Shown here in pieces: positions 1-5,719 of a stretch of DNA of 5,719 nucleotides; within the stretch, counting starts at the first letter, position 1, and each line of letters begins with the position of its first letter. Under the pieces are notes generated by a model that ran no database searches, was not told the origin of the DNA, and saw nothing but the letters and a program-made list of their open reading frames with translations. Source of the stretch: Verrucomicrobiota bacterium (GTDB lineage: Bacteria; Verrucomicrobiota; Verrucomicrobiia; Chthoniobacterales; UBA10450); contig QHOQ01000013.1 of the NCBI GenBank assembly GCA_003219355.1, positions 1-5,719 of the forward strand. Reading direction: 5' to 3'. Both the position numbers and the translations under genes were made by a program.

Positions 1-2
1 TA

Positions 3-1211
3 ACAATCGATGAAACATTGGAGTTCGACGCCGTGGACGACGTTGTCGCCGATGTCGCGGCGGGGAAAATCGTGATTGTGACAGATGACGCCGATCGGGA
101 AAACGAAGGCGACCTGGTGATGGCAGCGGAAAAGGCGACCGCGGCATCAGTGAATTTCATGGCAATGCATGGTCGCGGCTTGATTTGCGTTCCCATTTCG
201 AACGGACGGGCGGAACAACTGGGTCTGAAGCGCATGGTCGCGGAGAATCGCGAAATGTATTCGACCGATTTCACCGTCTCAGTCGATGCTGCGGACGGCG
301 TGACGACCGGCATCAGCGCGCATGACCGGGCGCGAACTATTCAGGTCATCGCCAATCCCATTTCCGAGCCGAATGATCTCGTGCAACCCGGCCATGTCTT
401 TCCTTTGCGAGCAAAAGACGGCGGCGTCTTGCGCCGCGCTGGACACACCGAAGCCGCAGTTGATCTTGCCACCATGGCCGGGCTGCAGCCGGCCGGGGTG
501 CTCTGCGAAATTCTGCATGACGACGGCACAATGGCGCGTTTGCCGGAGCTGATGCGGTTCCGGAAAAAACACGGCCTCCGCATTTGTACCATCCAGAGTC
601 TCATCGCGCATCGCCGGGTCCGAGAAAAATTAGTCGAGCGCGAACAAATCGTGAAGATGCCGACGGATTACGGCGATTTCGATCTGCACCTTTATCGCTC
701 GAAACTAGATGGTTCACATCACCTCGCTCTGGTCAAAGGCACGATTTCGCCGAATAAACCAACGTTGGTGCGGGTGCACAGCGAATGTCTCACCGGCGAT
801 GTTTTTGGTTCGCGACGCTGCGATTGTGGGAATCAGTTACACGCGGCCTTGCGTCAGATCTCGGAGGAAGGTGATGGCGTCCTCGTTTACATGCGGCAGG
901 AAGGGCGCGGGATTGGGCTAGCAGCAAAAATTCACGCGTACAAATTGCAGGAGGAAGGCCTTGATACGGTGGAAGCGAACGCCAGGCTTGGCTTTCCCAT
1001 GGATCTGCGCGATTATGGATTGGGGGCACAAATCTTGTTCGATCTCGGTGTGCGACAATTTCGTTTTCTGACGAATAACCCCAAGAAAGTGATCGGGCTG
1101 GAAGGCTACGGAATTCAAATGATCGAACAGGTGCCGATTCGCAGCCCGGCCAATCCGCACAACAAAAAATATCTCGAAACCAAAAAACAGAAAATGGGTC
1201 ACTTACTATGA
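3..1211 (+). CDS. ribBA: RibBA: 3,4-dihydroxy-2-butanone 4-phosphate synthase / GTP cyclohydrolase II (5' end open)
   Basis: Bifunctional cytosolic riboflavin enzyme. The N-terminal half makes 3,4-dihydroxy-2-butanone 4-phosphate from ribulose 5-phosphate; the C-terminal half opens GTP to the pyrimidine precursor. Numbering from the first in-frame start (TTG at 18), the RibB half (about 1-200) shows DDADRENEGDL (23-33; R27, E28 acidic metal/substrate loop), HGRGLICVP (51-59), and RAGHTEAAVDL (140-150; H143). The RibA half (about 205-397) shows HSECLTGDVFGSRRCDCG with zinc cysteines C257, C268 and C270, RQEGRGIGL (293-301), Y308, DLRDYG (329-334; R331) and LTNNPKK (351-357). The C terminus MGHLL is the usual RibA ending. 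Both halves appear catalytically intact. The frame stays open to the left edge, and the TTG at 18 has no ribosome binding site, so the true start is probably upstream of the window. The stop overlaps the ribH start (ATGA), suggesting translational coupling. Confidence 0.96.
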   Translation, partial: TIDETLEFDAVDDVVADVAAGKIVIVTDDADRENEGDLVMAAEKATAASVNFMAMHGRGLICVPISNGRAEQLGLKRMVAENREMYSTDFTVSVDAADGVTTGISAHDRARTIQVIANPISEPNDLVQPGHVFPLRAKDGGVLRRAGHTEAAVDLATMAGLQPAGVLCEILHDDGTMARLPELMRFRKKHGLRICTIQSLIAHRRVREKLVEREQIVKMPTDYGDFDLHLYRSKLDGSHHLALVKGTISPNKPTLVRVHSECLTGDVFGSRRCDCGNQLHAALRQISEEGDGVLVYMRQEGRGIGLAAKIHAYKLQEEGLDTVEANARLGFPMDLRDYGLGAQILFDLGVRQFRFLTNNPKKVIGLEGYGIQMIEQVPIRSPANPHNKKYLETKKQKMGHLL

Positions 1212-1708
1212 TCGGACCTGCTGCTAATCCCCGCCTGTCCCACTTTACCTTGCCGCGCCCGCGAATCGTTGCGGCCAAACGCACCTTTGCCATTGTGGCC
1301 AGTCAATTCAATCCGTCTTACGTGCAGGGATTGGTCGATCACGCCGCCCGAGACCTACAAACGCCAATGGCGAAGGTGGCGCTCTATCGGGTGCCAGGTG
1401 CATTTGAAATTCCGATCGTGGTGCGCGAGCTGGCACAACAAAAAAAGGCGGACGTAATCCTCGCCGTTGGCGTCATTATAAAAGGGAAGACCAATCACGC
1501 GGAAAACCTGTCCCGTTCCGTGACTGACGCGCTCCAGCGGATCGCGCTGGATTATGGCGTTCCGGTTATCAACTGCGTGCATACTTTTACCAGGGAACTG
1601 GACGCGCGTGAACGTTGTCTCGAAGAAAAAATCAATCGCGGCACCGAGGCTGCCCGCGCGGCGATCGAAATCGCCAATGTGATGTCGGATCTGCGCACCC
1701 GACCGTAG
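1208..1708 (+). CDS. ribH: RibH: 6,7-dimethyl-8-ribityllumazine synthase
   Basis: Condenses 3,4-dihydroxy-2-butanone 4-phosphate (made by the RibB half of RibBA) with 5-amino-6-ribitylaminouracil to give lumazine, the penultimate step of riboflavin synthesis. The product has 166 residues, near the family norm, after a slightly long N-terminal tail of about 20 residues. Visible signatures are SQFN (32-35, substrate-stacking F34), VPGAFEIP (62-69), GVIIKGKTNH (88-97, catalytic H97) and NRGTEAA (143-149). Two positions differ from the textbook pattern. The conserved lysine in 'NKG' is arginine (R144), and the usual EQAxER stretch reads ELDARER (130-136). The conserved arginine of that helix is still present. 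The start ATG overlaps the ribBA stop by 4 bases, and nusB begins 2 bases after its stop. No Shine-Dalgarno sequence is seen, so coupling to ribBA is likely. Confidence 0.93.
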   Translation: MIGPAANPRLSHFTLPRPRIVAAKRTFAIVASQFNPSYVQGLVDHAARDLQTPMAKVALYRVPGAFEIPIVVRELAQQKKADVILAVGVIIKGKTNHAENLSRSVTDALQRIALDYGVPVINCVHTFTRELDARERCLEEKINRGTEAARAAIEIANVMSDLRTRP

Positions 1709-1710
1709 CG

Positions 1711-2154
1711 ATGGGCCGGCGGCGGGAGGCGCGCCAGGCAGCGCTGCAATATCATTTCTGGCGCGACATGCAGCACGGCGATAGCCCGGAAAAAATGGAA
1801 GATTTCTGGGAATTTCTCCCAACCAAACCGCGCGTCCGAGAATTTGCCCAGCCCCTTATTGATGGGATGAATGCGCATCTCGCGGAAATCGACGAACGCA
1901 TTCGGCGATATGCCGAGAATTACGAGTTTCGTCGCATCGCCGCGGTTGATCGCAACGTTCTGCGCCTGGCCATTTATGAAATGTTATTTCGGGATGACAT
2001 TCCACCGGTTGTTTCCATTAACGAAGCAATCGAACTCGCGAAAAAATTCGGTGGGGCAGAGTCGGGACGTTTCGTCAACGGGATTCTCGACCGGGTCCGG
2101 AAAGAGCTGACGCGACCGGCGCGCCAAGCGGTGACGAAGAACGGTGTAAAGTAG
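1711..2154 (+). CDS. nusB: NusB: transcription antitermination factor
   Basis: Small all-helical RNA-binding protein. In characterised bacteria NusB pairs with NusE (ribosomal protein S10) on boxA RNA in rRNA operons to prevent premature termination. The product has 147 residues, the usual size. It shows the N-terminal arginine-rich signature RRREARQAALQ (3-13) and the diagnostic C-terminal block: AAVDRNVLRLAIYEML (77-92), IPPVVSINEAIELAKKFG (97-114) and GRFVNGILDRV (119-129). I chose the ATG at 1711 because homology begins there. An in-frame TTG at 1615 would add 32 residues that lie inside ribH and do not resemble NusB. It starts 2 bases after the ribH stop, so it is very probably cotranscribed. 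The pairing of ribH with nusB is common across bacteria. No Shine-Dalgarno sequence precedes the start. Confidence 0.95.
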   Translation: MGRRREARQAALQYHFWRDMQHGDSPEKMEDFWEFLPTKPRVREFAQPLIDGMNAHLAEIDERIRRYAENYEFRRIAAVDRNVLRLAIYEMLFRDDIPPVVSINEAIELAKKFGGAESGRFVNGILDRVRKELTRPARQAVTKNGVK

Positions 2155-2161
2155 CGATCAG

Positions 2162-2266
2162 CTATTCCGTCATCCCGAGCGCAGCACAGCGAAGTCGAGG
2201 GATCCCGTTAATTTACCTTAACGCTTGCGCAGCGGGATCCCTCGGCTTTCGCTCGGGATGACAAGA
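2162..2266. repeat. Intergenic hairpin repeat, copy 1
   Basis: Palindromic element filling most of the 120-base nusB-ftsY gap. The outer arms are perfect over 12 bases: gtcatcccgagc at 2169-2180 and gctcgggatgac at 2251-2262. Middle arms are also perfect over 12 bases: cgagggatcccg at 2196-2207 and cgggatccctcg at 2233-2244. A 6-base apical stem, cgttaa/ttaacg (2206-2211, 2218-2223), competes at its base with the middle stem. There is no run of T after it, so it does not look like a standard intrinsic terminator. Its right edge lies 8 bases before the ftsY ATG. A related copy in the same orientation follows ftsY. The two share ctaYtccgtcatYccgagcg on the left (Y marks C/T differences), tccctcggc in the middle and tcgggatgacaaga on the right. 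It is probably a REP/MITE-like dispersed repeat. Confidence 0.85.
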
Positions 2267-2274
2267 CTCGCGGG

Positions 2275-3122
2275 ATGAAATTCTTCAAGAACATCATCGA
2301 TCGATTTGCCGGCAAACCAGTCGATTGGGACGAGCTGGAAGAGGCGCTGATTCGCTCGGACATCGGAGTGCCCATGACGCTGCGGATAGTGAAGCAGCTT
2401 CAGGAACGCGATACTCGCAGTCGGATTACTGCAAATGACATCAGCGAAGTGGCACAGGAAGAGATTGGTCGTGTTCTTCCAATCAATCCCCCACGCATTC
2501 GTCCCCTCCCGGCGCATCCGAAAGTCATTTTAATCGTTGGCGTCAACGGAACCGGCAAGACGACCTCCACCGCCAAGCTGGCACATTTTTTCAAAACGAG
2601 GCGCCACACGGTTTTATTGGCGGCGGCCGATACTTTTCGGGCGGCGGCAATCGAACAGTTAGGGATTTGGGCAGAGCGAGTTGCGTGGAGATGATTCGCG
2701 GAGAATACAACGCCGATCCAGCTGCGCTTTGCTATGAGGCGTATGAGACAGCAGATAAACGTGATGTCGAGTTTCTGATTTGTGATACCGCCGGCCGGCT
2801 ACACACGAAATCGAATCTGATGGGCGAGCTCGGCAAAATAAAACGGAGCCTGTCAAAACACGATCCGAATGCGCCGCATGAAATCCTGCTGGTGGTGGAT
2901 GCGACTACGGGCAGCAACGTACGCGCGCAAGCGAAACAATTTCATGAAGCCATCGGATTGACGGGATTAATCGTGACCAAACTCGATGGCAGTGGGAAAG
3001 GCGGAGTCGTCGTGGCAATTCAAGATGAACTTGGAATCCCGACGCGCTTTGTCGGAACAGGAGAGAAACTGGAGGATTTTAAGGAGTTCGACGGCCGCGA
3101 CCTCATTGCGAATATGATCTAG
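2275..3122 (+). CDS. ftsY: FtsY: signal recognition particle receptor GTPase (frameshifted as given)
   Basis: Membrane-associated receptor that docks ribosome-SRP complexes to the translocon by forming a GTPase heterodimer with Ffh. The sequence is split. One frame runs 2275-2694 (139 codons, ending WAERVAWR-stop); the rest reads in another frame to the TAG at 3120-3122. Inserting one G at 2683 (gtt-ggc-gtg-gag) joins them as RVGVEMIRG, the expected family sequence, giving 282 residues. In the joined protein the N-helical bundle covers about 1-80. The G domain shows GVNGTGKTT (89-97), DTFRAAAIEQL (119-129), DTAGRLHTKSNLM (171-183), TKLDGSGKGG (235-244) and GTGEKLEDF (261-269). It lacks the long acidic A domain of E. 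coli FtsY; compact forms of this type are common. ATG 2275 is the only start before the P-loop that fits the family; upstream codons lie in the repeat. FtsY is generally essential, so I favour a sequencing or assembly error over a true pseudogene. Confidence 0.92.
2680..2690 (+). other. Single-base frameshift site in ftsY
   Basis: The sequence reads gtt-gcgtggag. The upstream frame is sensible through the valine codon gtt (2680-2682). The downstream frame is sensible from gtg-gag (2685-2690). Only two bases, gc at 2683-2684, lie between, where a glycine codon ggc is expected from the family pattern RVGVE. One missing G explains the break. No slippery heptamer (X XXY YYZ) or homopolymer run is present. 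Confidence 0.88.
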
Positions 3123-3141
3123 CCTGGCCGAAGTCGTTGCT

Positions 3142-3243
3142 CTACTCCGTCATTCCGAGCGGAGCGAGGAACCTGCCAGTTGGTCATGCGCTTTCGGACA
3201 ATCGTGAGGTCCCTCGGCGTCTGCGCGCCTCGGGATGACAAGA
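3142..3243. repeat. Intergenic hairpin repeat, copy 2
   Basis: Second copy of the element found before ftsY, in the same orientation, starting 20 bases after the ftsY stop. The outer arms are gtcattccgag (3149-3159) and ctcgggatgac (3229-3239), pairing over 11 bases with one G-T wobble. The middle arms are cgaggaacct (3165-3174) and aggtccctcg (3207-3216), pairing at 9 of 10 positions. Relative to copy 1, two middle-arm pairs differ on both sides yet still pair (T-A to C-G, and C-G to T-A). This suggests that the fold is kept, not only the sequence. The loop between the middle arms is unrelated to that of copy 1. No T run follows. Confidence 0.8.
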
Positions 3244-3358
3244 ACGGCAAACGGGTAATCGCAAAGTCGTTCGTGATTTTCACTTCAGCGGCACCAGAAA
3301 AGCTGGCATAGTCCGCGGGAATTCCACGCCGGCGACTCGAGATCGTTTTAACCTGGAT

Positions 3359-4888
3359 TTGAAATCTGTGGGACAAATTACGGAACAAAGCCTGCCCTTG
3401 GAAGAAAATGTTGGACCCGCTGTTCAAGGCGGGCTGCGAGGGTTTTTCGCGAAGTTTACTGTGCTTGGCGGAGCTCAACGCGAGTTGTGGCTCACCTTTG
3501 TTATCAAGCTACTAATCATCTCCGCCTATTCGGTCACCAACAAAACGCTGATTTTATGGCTCTCATCGGATCTTGGGTTCAGCGATCAAGCGGCGGGAGC
3601 TTTAGTCGGTTGGGTCTGGGCGCCAGCGATGACCGTGTTCACGCTCTTAGCCGGTTCGCTCACGGACGCGCTCGGTCTTCGCCGAACATTCTTCTTTGGC
3701 GTCTTCGTCTGCTTGGTTGCCCGAGCGGTGATGGTCTTTACCGCAATACCGTGGCTGGCACTCGCCGGCGGTTTGTTCCCTTTGGTCATCGGCGAGGCCT
3801 TAGGTACGCCGGTCCTGATCGCAGCTACGCGGCGGTATTCAACGACGCAACAACGCTCCATCTCCTTCTCGATCATCTACATGGTCATGAATGTCGGTTA
3901 CCTGATCGCGGCGCAAATTTTCGACTATATCCGGCAGTCATTAGGCGAACATGGTCACATAACTCTCTTTGGATCAGAGATCAGCGCCTACCGCTCGCTG
4001 TTTCTGGTAAGCCTCGGTTTCGAACTACTGCTTCTTCCGACGATTTATTTTCTGCGCCGGGGAGCTGAAGCGACAGATGAAGGGGTCAAGTTTACGGCCG
4101 AACCAATGCTACATGCCACCGGTGCGTTTTGGGACCGCATCTTCTTGACAGTTCGTGACACGGCGCTTGATACCATCCGGCTGTTTAAGCGACTACTCAG
4201 CCAGTCCGGTTTTTACCGACTCCTCGCGTTTCTTATTTTGATCGGATTTCTGAAGCTGATCTTCCTGCAAACGGATTATGTTTTTCCGAAATTTGGTATT
4301 CGCGAGTTAGGCGAGGGCGCTCCAATAGGTCACCTCTTAGCGATTAACTACCTTCTCATTATTGTACTCGTCCCCGTGATCGGTGCGCTCACGCAACAAT
4401 TCTCCGCCTATCGAATGGTCGCAGTTGGTGGAGCTATTTGTGCAGCTTCAGTCTTCGTGATGGCTTTGCCGACGGCGTGGTTCCAAAGCCCTGCCAATGG
4501 CGCAGTCGGACAATGGCTCGGTCACAGTTATCTCGGGGTGAAAGGCAGCATTCACCCGTACTACATCATGACTGCGATCTATACCGCGATCTTCTCGGTC
4601 GGGGAAGCGTTCTACTCGCCGCGAGTCTATGAATATGCTGCCGCGATTGCACCGAAAGGCCAGGAAGCGTCGTATGGCGCGCTCTCCTATGTTCCTTTTC
4701 TTTTCGGGAAGCTTCTCGTGGGCACTGGTGGTTGGTTACTCGCCGCCTTTTGTCCGGAACACGGTCCGCGACATTCCGGGACAATGTGGCTTATCTTCGC
4801 TCTGGCGGCGTCGGTCGCGCCGATCGGATTGTTACTCTTTCGCTCTTACATTCGCGTGCCCGAAGCGGGACGTGAACAGACGAGCTGA
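3359..4888 (+). CDS. MFS transporter, POT (peptide transporter)-like, substrate unknown
   Basis: Inner-membrane secondary transporter of 509 residues with about 12 predicted helices: near 46-66, 78-100, 108-130, 131-155, 167-190, 212-233, 285-303, 325-347, 352-373, 400-420, 437-465 and 474-496. A charged central loop (about 234-284) separates two six-helix halves. The loop after helix 2 carries an MFS motif-A-like sequence, GSLTDALGLRRTFFFG (99-114). The segment GEAFYSPRVYEYAAAIAPKG (415-434) followed by SYGALSYVPFLFGKLLVG resembles the C-terminal signature of proton-dependent oligopeptide transporters. However, the ExxER motif expected in POT helix 1 is absent; the region reads FVIKLLIISAYS. 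Substrate cannot be named. The start is uncertain: TTG at 3359, GTG at 3368 or TTG at 3398 are in frame. No ATG is available before helix 3, and none has a clear ribosome site. It ends 26 bases before msrB, so the two may be cotranscribed. Confidence 0.85.
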   Translation: MKSVGQITEQSLPLEENVGPAVQGGLRGFFAKFTVLGGAQRELWLTFVIKLLIISAYSVTNKTLILWLSSDLGFSDQAAGALVGWVWAPAMTVFTLLAGSLTDALGLRRTFFFGVFVCLVARAVMVFTAIPWLALAGGLFPLVIGEALGTPVLIAATRRYSTTQQRSISFSIIYMVMNVGYLIAAQIFDYIRQSLGEHGHITLFGSEISAYRSLFLVSLGFELLLLPTIYFLRRGAEATDEGVKFTAEPMLHATGAFWDRIFLTVRDTALDTIRLFKRLLSQSGFYRLLAFLILIGFLKLIFLQTDYVFPKFGIRELGEGAPIGHLLAINYLLIIVLVPVIGALTQQFSAYRMVAVGGAICAASVFVMALPTAWFQSPANGAVGQWLGHSYLGVKGSIHPYYIMTAIYTAIFSVGEAFYSPRVYEYAAAIAPKGQEASYGALSYVPFLFGKLLVGTGGWLLAAFCPEHGPRHSGTMWLIFALAASVAPIGLLLFRSYIRVPEAGREQTS

Positions 4889-4914
4889 TCGAGCTGTCTA
4901 ACCCTCGATCGTCT

Positions 4915-5544
4915 ATGATGAATTTACCCAAGCATCCGGAGCCGCGCTCTCGCTTTCTGCTCGTCATTTGTGTCATGGTTCTGATGGGACTGATTGGCGC
5001 GCAGACTTTCTTGAACCGCGCCGGCGCACAAAAACAGGAGGAGAAGAAAGTGGAAACGACAATATCAAACGCATCGCCGGTGGCGACATCGGCCGCAGCT
5101 ACAACGAAACCTTCCGCTGAAGAATTAAAGAAAAAGCTGACACCACAGCAGTATCACGTCACGCAGGAATGCGGGACTGAGCCTCCTTTCAACAATGCCT
5201 ACTGGAACAATCACGCGGAGGGTATTTACGTTGATATTGTCACTGGCGAACCGCTCTTCACTTCGCTCGATAAATTCGATAGCGGTAGCGGATGGCCCAG
5301 TTTCACCAAACCGATCGCGAAAGAAAAAGTCGTCGAGAAATCCGATCGCACTCTAGGAATGGATCGTACCGAAGTCCGCGGCGCGAAAAGCGATGCCCAT
5401 CTCGGCCATGTCTTTGACGATGGGCCTGGTCCAAATGGATTGCGCTACTGCGTCAATTCCGCTGCGCTCCGCTTCATTCCAGTCGAAAAACTAAAAGAAG
5501 AAGGCTACGGCCAATTTCTGCCGTTGTTCGAGGAGAAGAAATAA
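4915..5544 (+). CDS. msrB: MsrB: peptide-methionine (R)-S-oxide reductase, exported or membrane-anchored
   Basis: Reduces the R epimer of methionine sulfoxide in oxidised proteins. The product has 209 residues: a basic N terminus, a hydrophobic segment at about 14-29, an Ala/Thr/Lys-rich linker (about 38-70), then a complete MsrB domain (about 75-192). Visible motifs are LTPQQYHVTQECGTEPPF (75-92), GWPSF (126-130), AHLGHVF (161-167) and RYCVNSAALRF (177-187). C179 is the catalytic cysteine and C86 the likely resolving cysteine. The two CxxC zinc pairs of E. coli MsrB are absent (IVTG near 108-111 and GAKS near 156-159), so this is the zinc-free form. The N terminus could be a cleavable signal (AGA before Q39) or an uncleaved anchor; either places the enzyme in the periplasm, where a thioredoxin-like donor would be needed. 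ATG codons at 4915 and 4918 are both possible starts. It lies 26 bases after the transporter and converges with the minus-strand gene. Confidence 0.94.
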   Translation: MMNLPKHPEPRSRFLLVICVMVLMGLIGAQTFLNRAGAQKQEEKKVETTISNASPVATSAAATTKPSAEELKKKLTPQQYHVTQECGTEPPFNNAYWNNHAEGIYVDIVTGEPLFTSLDKFDSGSGWPSFTKPIAKEKVVEKSDRTLGMDRTEVRGAKSDAHLGHVFDDGPGPNGLRYCVNSAALRFIPVEKLKEEGYGQFLPLFEEKK

Positions 5545-5558
5545 CGCTGCTGCTCGTA

Positions 5559-5617
5559 GCCCGCCTGTTATAGAAGCGCGGTCTTATCAAGTGCGAAGCA
5601 GACGTTGCGAGGCGGGC
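5559..5617. repeat. Short inverted repeat between the convergent genes (weak)
   Basis: An 8-base perfect inverted repeat, gcccgcct at 5559-5566 and aggcgggc at 5610-5617, with a 43-base spacer. The left arm lies in the msrB downstream gap and the right arm inside the 3' end of the minus-strand gene. The spacer is long and no T run adjoins either arm. A role as a bidirectional terminator is possible but not supported beyond the pairing. Confidence 0.25.
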
Positions 5618-5718
5618 AAGCGCCGGATCGCGGTGTCAAGACTACAGAGCAGCACAACAGCGATAACCGCTAAAAACAGTGTGCAGCCTGAATCAGGCAC
5701 GTCCCCGATTTGAAAGTG
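5587..5718 (-). CDS. C-terminal end of a probable VPDSG-CTERM (exosortase-sorted) surface protein, partial
   Basis: On the minus strand a reading frame enters from the right edge and runs 43 codons to a TGA at 5589-5587. The visible tail reads HFQIGD, then VPDSGCT, then a hydrophobic stretch (LFLAVIAVVLLCSL), then DTAIRRLPASQRLLRT. The arrangement of VPDSG motif, one membrane helix and Arg-rich end matches the VPDSG-CTERM sorting signal, a variant of PEP-CTERM described from Verrucomicrobiota. In that model, exosortase processes the protein during export and surface attachment. The body of the protein lies outside the window, so its function is unknown. The tail after the helix, about 16 residues with three or four arginines, is longer than usual for such signals. 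Alternatively it could be a chance frame of 43 codons, but the exact motif in the right order makes this unlikely. Its stop is 42 bases from the msrB stop (convergent genes). Confidence 0.66.
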   Translation of the reverse strand, partial: HFQIGDVPDSGCTLFLAVIAVVLLCSLDTAIRRLPASQRLLRT

Positions 5719-5719
5719 A

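Noticed and set aside
1..17. FMN riboswitch upstream of ribBA
   Set aside because: Only 17 bases precede the first possible start and they read as in-frame codons, so no leader is visible in this window.
790..1293. Minus-strand 167-codon frame
   Set aside because: Entirely antisense to the conserved RibA domain and ribH start; Arg/Trp-rich shadow composition with no family signature.
1615..1710. Upstream TTG start for nusB
   Set aside because: The extra 32 residues overlap ribH out of frame and have no NusB character; homology begins at the ATG at 1711.
2162..2266. Hairpin as an intrinsic terminator of the rib-nusB operon
   Set aside because: The stem is long and strong enough, but neither side is followed by a T run, and the same element recurs after ftsY as a dispersed repeat. 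Termination remains possible but unsupported.
2218..2517. Minus-strand 99-codon frame ending PSESRGIPLRKR
   Set aside because: It lies antisense to the conserved start of ftsY, and its tail is a translation of hairpin repeat copy 1. No recognisable protein.
2680..2695. Programmed ribosomal frameshift in ftsY
   Set aside because: No slippery heptamer, no downstream pseudoknot or internal SD evident, and no known ftsY frameshifting. A single-base sequence error explains it more simply.
3119..3478. Minus-strand 119-codon frame across the ftsY-transporter gap
   Set aside because: Its 3' third is translated hairpin repeat (PRSARNDG) and its 5' third is antisense to the transporter start. The stretch between (ADYASFSGAAEVKITNDF, about 3258-3311) looks mildly protein-like, but there is too little to call a gene remnant.
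5686..5698. Palindrome gcctgaatcaggc as a terminator
   Set aside because: The loop is too short, there is no T run, and the bases are the codons of the PDSG part of the minus-strand sorting motif.

Overview
The window looks like a housekeeping stretch from a Verrucomicrobiota genome, most likely a soil Chthoniobacterales/Spartobacteria-type organism. This placement is inferred. It rests on the gene order ribBA-ribH-nusB-ftsY, on the apparent lack of Shine-Dalgarno sequences, on dispersed 'gtcatcccgagc ... gctcgggatgac' hairpin repeats between genes, and on a VPDSG-type C-terminal sorting signal at the right edge. VPDSG-CTERM signals are best known from Verrucomicrobiota.

Left part (1-2154, + strand): a tightly packed set. 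Bifunctional ribBA has an open 5' end at the window edge. It overlaps ribH by 4 bases (ATGA), and nusB starts 2 bases after the ribH stop. RibBA supplies both precursors of the lumazine synthase reaction catalysed by RibH. NusB is the rRNA antitermination factor.

Middle (2155-3358): ftsY, the signal recognition particle receptor, lies between two copies of the same hairpin repeat (2162-2266 and 3142-3243). As given, ftsY is broken by a single-base frameshift near 2683. Adding one G there restores a full-length 282-residue NG-domain GTPase. The 115 bases from 3244 to 3358 hold no gene or convincing signal that I can see.

Right part (3359-5719): a 12-helix MFS transporter with POT (peptide transporter)-like signatures, then, 26 bases later, an exported or membrane-anchored methionine sulfoxide reductase B. 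Facing msrB on the minus strand is the 3' end of a gene whose product ends in VPDSG, a hydrophobic helix and a basic tail. This is a probable exosortase-processed surface protein; its body lies beyond the right edge.

Most of the window is ordinary core genome. The points worth a second look are the ftsY frameshift, the paired hairpin repeats with compensatory base changes, the cryptic VPDSG-CTERM gene end, and the POT-like transporter without the usual ExxER motif.
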